64,000 bases of DNA from Cecembia rubra (GCF_003014575.1 NZ_PYGF01000010.1:1-64000); one strand, 5' to 3'; positions 30,701 to 38,923 are shown, numbered from the stretch's first letter. Translations and numbers: made by a program. The notes: generated from the sequence alone by a model not told the origin.

Positions 30701-32335
30701 GGGAGTATGAGTATTGATGAGGCAAAAGAATATAAAGAACCTTTTGAGCACGTCCGATTAAATGTAAAGCCTTATAGAGACAATGTTAAAGATAAGTCTG
30801 CAAAAGAATATTGGTGGCTTTACAATCGAAATAGACCTGAACTATACTTAAGGCTTAAGGATCTTAAACTTTGTTTGGTGACAGGATTTACCTCTAAGTA
30901 TATGAATTTTTCATTTTGTAAGACAGGGATTATTTTTAGTAATGCACTTAATATAACTACATATGATTCTTTCTGTGATTTTTCAATACTCCAATCTTCA
31001 ATGCACGAAGCATGGGTTCAAAAATATGCTTCAAGACTGAAAAATGACTTACGATATACTCCCTCAGATTGTTTTGAAACCTTCCCATTTCCAAAATTAA
31101 AACCTGAATTTTTAGATGATAAAGGATTTGAGTATTATGAATTAAGAGCCTCTATCATGAAAAACCTCCAATTGGGGCTGACAAAACTTTACAACCTTTT
31201 TCATATGCAGTTTTTAACAAGCGTTGATATTGAGGTGAGAAGCAAGCAAGAACAACAAGTTTGTATAGATGCCTATCATGATATTATAAGGTTAAGGGAA
31301 CTCCACAAACAAATGGATCAAGCCGTTTTGGAAGCTTACGGCTGGACTGATATTCAACTTCGCCATGATTTTTATGAAGTAGATTACCTTCCTGAAAATG
31401 ACCGGATGCGTTATACCATCCATCCTGATGCCCGTAAGGAAATCCTAAAGCGCTTGCTTGACCTGAACCATCAGTACTTTGAGGAAGAAGCCAAGCAAGG
31501 TCTGCACAAGCAGAAAGACGTGGAAGCCTTCTACGAACAGAAAGGAAAGCCTGTGCCGGAGGAAGTAGCGAAGTGGTTTCAAAAGGGGAAGACCACGGCC
31601 AAAACCAATCAAAAGAAACCAGTTGCATCAAGACCACAAGTAACCTTAGATTTATTTAACCAACCTCAAAGTGAGAATATTATGAAAGAATTTGGACTTA
31701 ATGAAGGGATCTACTCAATTTCAGATGCTTCTGAAATTACAGGACTCTCAAAATCTAAGGTAAAAAAATGGGTTGAAGAACTTGCGAAAGAAAAATATGA
31801 AGGAGTTTCTGGATTCGATTCGAAAGACGAAAACAAATCCAGAATTAGTTTTCATGGGTTGATTGAATTGGTTGTTATTAGCACGTTAAGAGAATATTGT
31901 AACCTTAAAGATATTTTAATTGCAAGAAAGGATTACGGTCAAAGGACTGGTAAAAAATATCCTTTTGCTAATAACAATGTAGATAATGACATAAGAGCTG
32001 CAGGAAAATCAATAGTATTTGAACTTCAAAACGGAGATATAATAACTTTAAATGGAACAGGACAGTACAACCTCGATATTATTAGGTATTTCTTTGCTGA
32101 CATCAAATTTAACAAAGATGGGATTGCTGAAAAACTTGTTCCTTCCAAAGGCAATGGTACCATAATTATTGATCCTAAGCTTGCAGGTGGACTTCCCTAT
32201 GTAAAAGGAACGAAGGGAATAACTGCCAAAATGATAAAATCATTTTATAGAGGCCCTGAGTCTTTAAAAATGATTTCAAAAATGTACGGCATTTCAATAG
32301 ATCAAATTAATGATGTTTTAGAATATAGCGTATGA
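27737..32335 (+). CDS. N6-adenine DNA methyltransferase (DrmMI/Eco57I-like) fused to a MerR-DUF433 antitoxin
   Basis: 1532 residues. The methyltransferase spans about 1-1310: SAM motif I CDISCGSGHILLSAA (about 510), catalytic FDCILGNPPYLGG (about 784), then a target-recognition region whose DNA (30.11-31.27 kb) is strikingly AT-rich. From an internal ATG (31682, residue 1316) the frame continues as a complete second protein of 217 residues: a MerR-like helix-turn-helix (SISDASEITGLSKSKVKKWV), a middle domain, and a DUF433 module ending 'MISKMYGISIDQINDVLEYS'. That matches the full length of stand-alone DUF433 antitoxins. The next gene overlaps by 4 bp and is PIN-like. No stop separates the two parts; the internal ATG could also make free antitoxin. 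Confidence 0.87.
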   Translation: MTFPSITIQGNIVSGEILDKLATEDIKYQNPADFGLGKNVKVRDEIGLAWASARGYWQAFKMRRERIAEEESGTSETRNFWMLPFLMTLGYEVDKSNAEVLDGKTYAISHRASNLSGFPVHIMGINDSLDKRRETGGPRLSPHALVQEYLNKTDNFLYAIVTNGKHLRLLRDATRLVRLTYLEFDLEKMMEEELFSDFAVLYRILHASRMPKDKGEGETSFMEYYHQESLASGTRIREKLSEAVESSIKRLGNGFLKHPDNHELRAMVQSGELTGKQYYLYLLRLIYRFLFLLVTEDRSLVYPEKRDAELTRLRKIYYDFYSMDRVRKLAIRKIFVEGAKHDLWENIKITFRLFEAAKYGEKLGIKPLGSGIFHPSALGALGDSKLKNEDLLFVIHRLCYFMDEERKQLVKVNFGDLDVEEFGSVYQGLLEFEPIFSELETSPSFGFVAGTERSSSGSHYTPEELVRPLIQHSLEYIIQDCLEKPEERLKLPAPNTPKSILQERALLAIKVCDISCGSGHILLSAARRIGTELAKVRTGEDQPTPTAMRQAVRDVIRECIYGVDKNPLAVELCKVALWLEAHNPGEPLNFLDHKIKCGDAIVGLAHKEELERGIADDAFKALPGDDKTIATQFRKRNKEERERKDQLTMDYSMDVNEAVNKAIEQFQLFKNLPERTPEEIEAKQKKFMELNKGTTYARLKSLADMQVAQFFIPKTTDQKSYICTDATYRKYLRERTIPTGMPPAKAEGLAQEKGFFHYFLEFPEVFAESKNPEGTEGSQGGFDCILGNPPYLGGKKISGFYGDQYLNFIHFSHPLIRGQADLVTYFLKNIFKLIYKNGFLSIITTNSISDGDTRIGGLFSLINEGATINSALTSKPWPGEAKLIISIFSVVKNSQFNNIFLNNSRVNGITSFLTEGIEDMGKFVLASNSNIMFRGVDFGGDGFIISEEEKNDFINRDSKNRSVLFGLMNSQDFNNSFDHSPSRTIIGFGSMSIDEAKEYKEPFEHVRLNVKPYRDNVKDKSAKEYWWLYNRNRPELYLRLKDLKLCLVTGFTSKYMNFSFCKTGIIFSNALNITTYDSFCDFSILQSSMHEAWVQKYASRLKNDLRYTPSDCFETFPFPKLKPEFLDDKGFEYYELRASIMKNLQLGLTKLYNLFHMQFLTSVDIEVRSKQEQQVCIDAYHDIIRLRELHKQMDQAVLEAYGWTDIQLRHDFYEVDYLPENDRMRYTIHPDARKEILKRLLDLNHQYFEEEAKQGLHKQKDVEAFYEQKGKPVPEEVAKWFQKGKTTAKTNQKKPVASRPQVTLDLFNQPQSENIMKEFGLNEGIYSISDASEITGLSKSKVKKWVEELAKEKYEGVSGFDSKDENKSRISFHGLIELVVISTLREYCNLKDILIARKDYGQRTGKKYPFANNNVDNDIRAAGKSIVFELQNGDIITLNGTGQYNLDIIRYFFADIKFNKDGIAEKLVPSKGNGTIIIDPKLAGGLPYVKGTKGITAKMIKSFYRGPESLKMISKMYGISIDQINDVLEYSV

Positions 32336-32733
32336 AAGCTTTAAAGATTTTGATTGATCCATGTTATCCAGAACCTTTGGTGAATTCATTGATGACTATT
32401 CATGAACTTCAGGAAGAAAAAAGGTTTGAAATCTTTTCATGGTATGATGGAATAGAGCATAACTTCCCATTAGCTGAGACCATTTTTCTAGCTGTCGATC
32501 ATTCCAAAAAAGGATTGACGGAAGTTAATATTAAACAGATAGAGGAAGGCTATCGACTATTTGTAATGAAGGTTGATGGAGTTCTTGATTTCTTTGAATT
32601 TGCAATGACAGTCTTTAGAGTCTGGCCATTCATTATTGAGAAATCACGGGAAAACAAGAATAAGAAGTTCTGTTACACTTTTAAGTATGGAGGTAGAAAA
32701 TTGAATCGTATGAAAGGAATTCCTATTTATTAA
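32332..32733 (+). CDS. PIN-like toxin (VapC45/PIN_10-like), partner of the fused antitoxin
   Basis: 133 residues beginning MKALKILIDPCYPEPLVNSL, with the acidic Asp early (LID) and 'TIFLAVDHSKKG' and 'FFEFAMTVFRVWPFIIEKSR' later, the layout of the PIN-like toxins encoded next to MerR-DUF433 antitoxins. PIN domains are Mg-dependent ribonucleases. Its ATG overlaps the stop of the methyltransferase-antitoxin gene (ATGA), so its translation is coupled to the antitoxin. The family call rests on N-terminal pattern and gene pairing; key acidic residues other than the first are not all certain. Confidence 0.72.
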   Translation: MKALKILIDPCYPEPLVNSLMTIHELQEEKRFEIFSWYDGIEHNFPLAETIFLAVDHSKKGLTEVNIKQIEEGYRLFVMKVDGVLDFFEFAMTVFRVWPFIIEKSRENKNKKFCYTFKYGGRKLNRMKGIPIY

Positions 32734-32745
32734 AATATTCTAACT

Positions 32746-33711
32746 ATGAAACAGATATTTCATGCAGAAGTCTGCCCACTAACTGGAAAGAAATCAAGCA
32801 AGAAAGACCACGGTTTTATGGACTTCGATCTTGAGTATTCAGGAGAAGCTTCTTATTGGTATTTTACCGACCTTGAAGACAAGCTTTTGATAGTTTCAAA
32901 GGAGCTATATAATGATAAGCCATATTGGACAAAAAATAGAAGAGAAATAGAATATCTTTTATACAATGAAATCTGGCCAAAAAAAAACACTGTTGTTTAT
33001 CAAAGTGTATTAGAAGCGTTGATTACTTCTTCTAATATTCCAGTAACCCCATTAGAAAAGATTGACGAAATTCTTTATTATCTCAAGAAACATTCAAATT
33101 ACTTAGGTGAATATTTTTTAATCAGAGAGGATTGGGATTATTCTTACAAAATCATGAAAAAGACTGGAATAGCCAATAATCAAGAATTTACAACTCTTAT
33201 TAAAGAAGCATTGGAGAAAAATTGGATTATTGAAGAAGATGAAAATTCAGCCGATGTAAAGATTGCACTAACCCTTGATGGATGGGAACGTGCTTCAAAT
33301 ATTGGGAAGATATCAGATTCAGATATTTGTTTTATAGCTATGTCCTTTGATTCTGAAATGTTTCAAGTATATAATGATTGGATTGAACCAGCCATTTCAG
33401 AATCAAAGTTCAAACCTTACATTGTCACTGATCAGCATACAAATAGTGATGTCACCATTAACGATGCGATCCTTGCAGGAATCAAAAAAGCGAAGTTCAC
33501 TATTGCAGATTTTACACATCACAAGGCAGGAGTTTATTTCGAAGCCGGATATGCCTTAGGGAGGGGGCAAAAAGTTATTTATACTTGTAGAGAAGATCAT
33601 ATTGGAACAGCCCATTTTGACACAAGGAACTATCAGCACATCGTATGGAAGGATGGTGCTGATTTGAAGAAGAAATTGATGGATAAGATTGAGGTTTTTA
33701 TAAAAGGTTAA
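32746..33711 (+). CDS. Protein with C-terminal nucleoside 2-deoxyribosyltransferase/TIR-like domain
   Basis: 321 residues. The N-terminal ~190 residues are an unrecognised domain, opening with a 'CPLTGKKSSKKDHG' phrase. From about 195 the sequence 'ICFIAMSFDSEM', 'DQHTNSDVTINDAILAGI', 'KAKFTIADFTHHKAGVYFEA', 'GYALGRGQKVIYTCR' is the fold shared by nucleoside 2-deoxyribosyltransferases and related TIR/SLOG-like NAD- or nucleotide-cleaving domains. Such domains act as effectors or nucleotide sensors in several antiphage systems. It starts 12 bp after the toxin gene and is followed 4 bp later by a membrane protein gene, so a toxin-effector-membrane cluster is likely. Catalytic activity is not proven by sequence. 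Confidence 0.78.
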   Translation: MKQIFHAEVCPLTGKKSSKKDHGFMDFDLEYSGEASYWYFTDLEDKLLIVSKELYNDKPYWTKNRREIEYLLYNEIWPKKNTVVYQSVLEALITSSNIPVTPLEKIDEILYYLKKHSNYLGEYFLIREDWDYSYKIMKKTGIANNQEFTTLIKEALEKNWIIEEDENSADVKIALTLDGWERASNIGKISDSDICFIAMSFDSEMFQVYNDWIEPAISESKFKPYIVTDQHTNSDVTINDAILAGIKKAKFTIADFTHHKAGVYFEAGYALGRGQKVIYTCREDHIGTAHFDTRNYQHIVWKDGADLKKKLMDKIEVFIKG

Positions 33712-33715
33712 CGAG

Positions 33716-34447
33716 ATGAAATTTATTTCAAACAATTGGAAAGTGGTTTTCACTGTTGTCTGTCTTATAATTATACTACCATTAATTTTCTATTGGGTGA
33801 ATTTCGGCTCAGCAACTCTTTCTTCTGATTTCAAAAGTTGGGTTGATTTTTCAAATTTTTGGTCGCCTTTCTTAGTAACTGCTCTTACTATAATTTTGGC
33901 TTATATTTCTTGGCAAAGTTTAGAAATTGTTAAGCTTAAGGAAAAACCTATTGTCATTGTAGAAAAGAGGTCTAAAAAAGAAGGTGGAAAAGAATTCCTT
34001 ACAATAAGAAACGTTGGTAACGGACCAGCACTTGAAATCAAGCTTTTTATTGGTGTGAAAAAAGATGAATTAATTGATTTTAATACCTTCCTGATAAATC
34101 ATGGAATTAGTGGTTACCTTGAAGATATTCATATTAGGTGCAGTTTCCATTATTTGGTTCCAGAATTTGGTCTTAGCAATTCAGAACTTGTTTATATAGA
34201 TTGGCAAGATAACATTGAAAAAATTGCTGTTGTATACACGGACATTTATGGAACTACAAAAACAGTTACATGGAATCAACAAGAAACACGATTTTATGAT
34301 CAAGATTTGTTTGGAATTGATATGAATGGATTTAAGAAAAAAGAAAATATTTATCAAAAAAATAAGTCTGGAGACCGTGACTACAAACAGGTTTTTTCTT
34401 TACCAGAGGTTGGAGAGAAAAAAGAAAATAGTTGGGTTTTGACATAA
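33716..34447 (+). CDS. Two-TM membrane protein of unknown function
   Basis: 243 residues. TM1 is about 9-29 ('VVFTVVCLIIILPLIFYWV') and TM2 about 52-68 ('PFLVTALTIILAYIS'). A ~170-residue soluble C-terminal domain with beta-rich character follows ('EFLTIRNVGNGPALEIKLFI'). The layout resembles small accessory membrane proteins that sit beside effector genes in defence islands. I do not recognise a named family. The gene starts 4 bp after the TIR/deoxyribosyltransferase-like gene and is presumably co-transcribed. Confidence 0.75.
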   Translation: MKFISNNWKVVFTVVCLIIILPLIFYWVNFGSATLSSDFKSWVDFSNFWSPFLVTALTIILAYISWQSLEIVKLKEKPIVIVEKRSKKEGGKEFLTIRNVGNGPALEIKLFIGVKKDELIDFNTFLINHGISGYLEDIHIRCSFHYLVPEFGLSNSELVYIDWQDNIEKIAVVYTDIYGTTKTVTWNQQETRFYDQDLFGIDMNGFKKKENIYQKNKSGDRDYKQVFSLPEVGEKKENSWVLT

Positions 34448-34747
34448 CTAACACCAATAGTTCATAGATAAAGACAAAAACCTTAAAAGGGTAGATGAGT
34501 GGAACGGTCTTTATTAGAGCAAACACCATTCTCGCATAGGGTTTTGACATTTATTTACAAAAATACAATAGTTAAAAGATGTAAGAATGATCTTAATCAG
34601 TGGGAAAATTAAAGAGATGGTCTGATTTCTTAGTCTAAGAAAAAGCAAACTGGACTTTTTGATCATTACAAACATTGGCAAGCACACCGAGAAGCTATTA
34701 GGGATTGTTTGTATTGAGGATATAGCGGAGTATTTAATGGATTGATA
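34448..34747. other. Intergenic gap before the McrBC unit
   Basis: About 300 AT-rich bases. The phrase GGTTTTGACAT occurs at 34432 and again near 34541. A decayed coding trace ('LFDHYKHWQAHREAIRDCLY' in one frame) suggests a gene fragment, but nothing can be named. A promoter for the 149-residue gene and mcrBC probably lies here. Confidence 0.4.
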
Positions 34748-35191
34748 ATGTTTACATGGGATAAAGCAAGAAGTGAACTAACACGGATGTTGTATATGCT
34801 CCTATTTAAGAAGGGATTGAAAAAGAAGCAGGTAAAGGCCATATCCTATTTCATCTGGTCCCTTGATTACTTTGGAGTTGTAAATAATGATGGGGAAATC
34901 AGAATTGGCATTGAACAAAACCTCGGTGAGGGTAGCAGAGAACTTGTTTTAAGAATCAATGAGGATGTTTTATGGCTTGGGATTGAAGGAAGTTACAAGT
35001 CTGATTTTGGCTCCGATGGTTATGAAATTGCATATTTCATCGGATACCCAGATGGTTCAGTTGAGGAAACCTTGGAAGATTCTTCAAATGATGAACGCCT
35101 GGAACAATTCCTGAGATCTCTGGAGGAGTCCATTGATGAGGAAACCATCAATTTGGAAATTGAGTATTGGGGGGAGTATAAAACAGTATAA
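34748..35191 (+). CDS. Hypothetical protein upstream of mcrB
   Basis: 147 residues from the ATG at 34748 (MFTWDKARSELTRML); an upstream in-frame TTG at 34742 is less likely. It is acidic and soluble, with a basic helical N-terminus and an acidic C-terminal half ('EESIDEETINLEIEYW'). Its stop is 5 bp before mcrB, so it is likely an accessory gene of the McrBC operon. Family not recognised. Confidence 0.65.
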   Translation: MFTWDKARSELTRMLYMLLFKKGLKKKQVKAISYFIWSLDYFGVVNNDGEIRIGIEQNLGEGSRELVLRINEDVLWLGIEGSYKSDFGSDGYEIAYFIGYPDGSVEETLEDSSNDERLEQFLRSLEESIDEETINLEIEYWGEYKTV

Positions 35192-35196
35192 GAAAT

Positions 35197-37110
35197 ATGA
35201 GAAACTTTTGGCATATACAAATGAATCGTGGACTTGTCAACGGGTCAACACTTTCCCAAGATCAAGTATTGAATATGGTTAAAAATAAGAAAATCATAGG
35301 CACAGGTGAATGGAAAGACAAAAAACAAGACCAATGTAAGCAGTTTAAAGAAAATCTGAATATAGGTGATATTGTAATGGTCAGGAATGGCATTCAACCT
35401 TTGGCATTAGTAAAAGTTTTAGGGGATTCATTTCCCAACAAAACATATGAAAATGAAAGAGCAATTGAACCATTAAGTTTTTTTGACTTTAAATTGGAAA
35501 AGAAATTAGGAAAGTATGAAGGCCAAGCCCAAGGGACTCTAACAATTATAAACAACAGAAGTTCACCTACGGCAAAATTTATTTTAGGATGGTATGAACT
35601 TATAATGAAAGAAATAGAAATGGAAAAAATAATTGAGTTGCTAAAATATAAAAAGCAAATCATACTCCAAGGCCCTCCTGGAACTGGGAAGACAAGAGTA
35701 GCCAAAGAAATTTCCAGAAAAATCATTTCGAATGATTGGATATCAGATGAAGATATTTCTGAAGCAATTTATCCCAATCTTAATTTTCAAAGCCCGACTG
35801 GAGATAATTCTTATAAAATTACGTCAGTGATTGACGATACTATTAGGGTCTATCTAAACAATACTGGCAAGGAATATCCTGTTTATTTTAGAGAAATCCG
35901 GGATCGCATATATAAAGAAAGTTGGAAGGATATTGAGGGGAATTTAAAGGATGACTATATGTCACTAATTGCTTTACATGTTTTTAACCTCTTTCATGAA
36001 AAACAAGTCAAGTTATTGCAGTTTCATCCAGCCTATTCCTATGAGGATTTCGTAAGGGGAATAGTTTCAGATACAACAAGTGGTTCAATGTCCTACAGAT
36101 CTATTGATAAAGTATTCGGTGAATGGTCGGAAAGAGCATTGAAAAACTACAATGATTCCAGGAAGACACCAGAGCAACTTTCGGAAGAACAGAAAGTGGA
36201 TCAATTCCTGGAGGAATTTAGAGAGTATCTGGAAGAGCAAATAGAAAAAAACGATGGAAAGCTGTTTTTAGAAGATACGATAATTTATCTTTTTCAGGTA
36301 GAAGAGGATGCTGTCAGATACACAGGGGATAATTGGAAACAAGTGACAGGTCAAAGACTTTTGTTCTCAGACATCAAGAAGCTCTACTTGTCCGGTGTCA
36401 ACACCAGACAGGAAATTAAATCTAACCCAACCGTATCCGGTTTGGCAAAACACCATGCAAGTTACTTTTTGAGAGTATTGAACCTTTTTAAAGAGTTCGT
36501 AAAAGGGAAACCTGTTTCTGTATCTGAAAGCAATTCTGTCACCGAAAAAAATTATGTCTTAATCGTTGATGAAATTAATCGAGCTAATCTGCCCTCAGTA
36601 TTAGGGGAATTAATTTATGGATTGGAGTATCGCGGTGAACCAGTGGAATCAATCTATGAAGTTGATGGATCACGGTCTATAACCATTCCGCCAAACCTTT
36701 ATATCATCGGTACCATGAATACAGCAGACCGCAGTGTTGGCCATATTGATTATGCCATTAGAAGGAGGTTTGCTTTTGTGGATGTTCTGCCAAGGTTAGA
36801 GCCAGTACATAGCGATGCGAGAGAAAGTTTTAAGTTGGTATCCTCTCTTTTTGTGAAGAACCCAGAAGATGCTCTGAACACTGATTCAAATCCGGAAAGG
36901 TCGGATTGCCTGTCACTTGATTTCAGACCGGAAGATGTCTGGATTGGACATAGTTACTTTCTGACTGATAAAAAGGATGAGGAAGCTAAACAGGAGCTTA
37001 AAATCAAGATGAAATATGAGGTGGTTCCTTTGCTCAAAGAATATTTGAAAGATGGAATTCTAATAGATGAGGCAAAGGTCAAAGAGATCATCCATATGAT
37101 TTCACAATAA
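35197..37110 (+). CDS. mcrB: McrB-like GTP-specific AAA+ restriction subunit with EVE-like N-terminus
   Basis: 637 residues. The first ~130 residues ('MRNFWHIQMNRG', 'GTGEWKDK', 'LNIGDIVMVRNGIQPLALV') look like an EVE/PUA-type modified-base reader, taking the place of the usual DUF3578 or MrcB reader. The AAA+ core follows: Walker A QGPPGTGKT (about 157-165), a long alpha/beta insert with 'LLQFHPAYSYEDFVRG', Walker B LIVDEINRANL (about 454) and the McrB signature MNTADRS (about 507). McrB binds modified DNA, hydrolyses GTP and drives cleavage with McrC. Its stop overlaps the mcrC start (TAATG). Confidence 0.92.
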   Translation: MRNFWHIQMNRGLVNGSTLSQDQVLNMVKNKKIIGTGEWKDKKQDQCKQFKENLNIGDIVMVRNGIQPLALVKVLGDSFPNKTYENERAIEPLSFFDFKLEKKLGKYEGQAQGTLTIINNRSSPTAKFILGWYELIMKEIEMEKIIELLKYKKQIILQGPPGTGKTRVAKEISRKIISNDWISDEDISEAIYPNLNFQSPTGDNSYKITSVIDDTIRVYLNNTGKEYPVYFREIRDRIYKESWKDIEGNLKDDYMSLIALHVFNLFHEKQVKLLQFHPAYSYEDFVRGIVSDTTSGSMSYRSIDKVFGEWSERALKNYNDSRKTPEQLSEEQKVDQFLEEFREYLEEQIEKNDGKLFLEDTIIYLFQVEEDAVRYTGDNWKQVTGQRLLFSDIKKLYLSGVNTRQEIKSNPTVSGLAKHHASYFLRVLNLFKEFVKGKPVSVSESNSVTEKNYVLIVDEINRANLPSVLGELIYGLEYRGEPVESIYEVDGSRSITIPPNLYIIGTMNTADRSVGHIDYAIRRRFAFVDVLPRLEPVHSDARESFKLVSSLFVKNPEDALNTDSNPERSDCLSLDFRPEDVWIGHSYFLTDKKDEEAKQELKIKMKYEVVPLLKEYLKDGILIDEAKVKEIIHMISQ

Positions 37111-38447
37111 TGCATACGCTACCAGAGCATAGCAGCCTTGAAATTGAATTTCCTGAAGCCAAGGAAAGTATTGATTCTATCGTATTCCGAAAAAGGAGGA
37201 CAGACGGACTTTGTGCAGCCTTTACCAAAACAGGAGAAAATCTTACAATTTCAAGCACCTATTATGTGGGAGCTGATTGGATACCCGGAAGTGATTCAAA
37301 GCATCCGTTTTTTGTTGAACCCAAACTTAATCCCAAATTTGACTATGTATCAGGTGAGCCAAAAGGACTAACTACCGAAGAGGCAGCTAAGCTAAAACGG
37401 ATCGATGTAAGCAAAATGCTCTTTGAAGCGCTATCACATCCTGGTATATACGAGCATACTCAAGAACTATTTGAAATCAAGTTTGACAGCCCACACATAC
37501 CCTTACCTAAGCAAGATGATTTACTGTCCCCTTTATTGATTATTCGCTTTCTGACAGTAGTAAAAGAAATTGTCAGGAAAGGACTCAAGAAAAGCTATTA
37601 TCAAGTAGATCGAAATCTCTATGGCAAAGTGAAAGGCAAAGTGTTAGTCGGGCAAACAGTCAAACAAAATCTGGTTAAGAATAAAGACCTTCATACCTAT
37701 TGCAGATTTGAAGAGTTTGGAGATAATGGAATAGAAAATCGTTTGATAAAAAAGACGCTGCTATTTGTACAGCGATACCTCTATACATTCAAGGGCCTAA
37801 TGGGCCAGAAGTTTTTCCAACAGACCTTAGATTATATTCAACCTGCATTCGGCAATGTCAGTGCCGAAGTTGAGCTATATCAAATCAAGCAAGTCAAGTT
37901 CAATGCCTTCTACAAGGATTACAACGAGGCAGTCCGGTTGGCCCAAACCATTCTGAAAAGATTTGGTTACAACATCCAAGCCATTCAAAATCTACCTACC
38001 ATCGACACTCCACCCTATTGGATCGACATGAGTAAGCTGTTTGAATTGTATGTGTTGGGGAAGTTGAAAGATAGATTCAAATCAACAGCCAGATTGGAAT
38101 ATCAATTCGGTGACCGAGCAAATCATCTTGACTTCCTTTTGGATTCAGGATCCCATAAAATGGTCATAGATGCAAAGTATAAAACAAGGTACATTGATCA
38201 TTTTAAAACAGAAGATATTAGACAAGTCAGTGGGTATGCCAGGTTAAAGAAGGTTCATAAATTCTTTGATCTGGACCATGGAACCTTGATTGATTGTGTG
38301 ATAGTTTATCCTGACATTGAAAACGGGGAGGAAGATATTCCTGAAAAATTGGATAAAAACCCCATAAATGACTATTTTGGAATGTATAAATTAGGTTTGA
38401 AGATTCCATTAATCGTAAGCACCCGAGCAACTACATGTCAGGTTTGA
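37110..38447 (+). CDS. mcrC: McrC-like nuclease subunit with its 3' end derived from IS66
   Basis: 445 residues. The N-terminal part is the McrC beta-sheet domain. The PD-(D/E)XK nuclease site is HLDFLLDSG (Asp about 340), then VIDAKYKT (about 351-358). McrC cuts DNA once McrB has recognised modified bases. The reading frame runs into the left end of an IS66-type element: the terminal repeat starts at 38415 (GTAAGCACCCGAGCAA), so the final ~10 residues (VSTRATTCQV) are encoded by the element. The catalytic domain is intact; whether the altered tail matters is unknown. Confidence 0.9.
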   Translation: MHTLPEHSSLEIEFPEAKESIDSIVFRKRRTDGLCAAFTKTGENLTISSTYYVGADWIPGSDSKHPFFVEPKLNPKFDYVSGEPKGLTTEEAAKLKRIDVSKMLFEALSHPGIYEHTQELFEIKFDSPHIPLPKQDDLLSPLLIIRFLTVVKEIVRKGLKKSYYQVDRNLYGKVKGKVLVGQTVKQNLVKNKDLHTYCRFEEFGDNGIENRLIKKTLLFVQRYLYTFKGLMGQKFFQQTLDYIQPAFGNVSAEVELYQIKQVKFNAFYKDYNEAVRLAQTILKRFGYNIQAIQNLPTIDTPPYWIDMSKLFELYVLGKLKDRFKSTARLEYQFGDRANHLDFLLDSGSHKMVIDAKYKTRYIDHFKTEDIRQVSGYARLKKVHKFFDLDHGTLIDCVIVYPDIENGEEDIPEKLDKNPINDYFGMYKLGLKIPLIVSTRATTCQV

Positions 38448-38478
38448 AGTTTTGCGGGTACGGGGAAATGATACCTCT

Positions 38479-38923
38479 TTAATTGTTGGACATGATATTC
38501 TGTAAGGTATGCTTCAGCCATTCATAGGGATTCACTCCGTGTTTTTTGCAGATGGCAAAGAATGAATAGATCATGGCTCCTCTTTTGGCAGCGCTGTGGG
38601 AACCGGCAAACAGGTAGTTTTTTTCTGCCCAAAGCAACCGGTCTGATGGCATTTTCCACCAGGTTATTGTCTATTTCCAGTCTGCCGTCATAGAGGTAAT
38701 TGGACAGTTCGGCCCATCTTTCGGCACTGTACCGTAGTGCCTTCCCGATGGCACTGCCGGGCATTACGTTCCCTTTACTGTTGAGAAAAACATATACTTC
38801 ACCTGAAGAAGGCTCTCTGTCCAGTTCATTCCGAACAAGACCGCACAGACCGTCAAACCCTTTGCGCATATCCACAGGACTGCCGTAAAGGTAATAGCTG
38901 TGCGAAGAACCCAGACTGAACAT
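38479..38923 (-). pseudogene. IS66 tnpB-tnpC deletion chimera
   Basis: From the ATG at 38923 the first ~50 residues are IS66 TnpB (SPVDMRKGFDGLCGLVR, 'EVYVFLN'). At about 38765 it switches in frame to the C-terminal part of the TnpC transposase ('IGKALRYSAERW', 'YDGRLEIDNNLVENAIRP'). A seventh A in an A-run (about 38618-38624) then shifts the frame. Reading in the corrected frame restores 'LFAGSHSAAKRGAMIYS' and '...CKKHGVNPYEWL', with a stop at 38479. So both an internal deletion and a +1 frameshift inactivate it. Confidence 0.88.
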
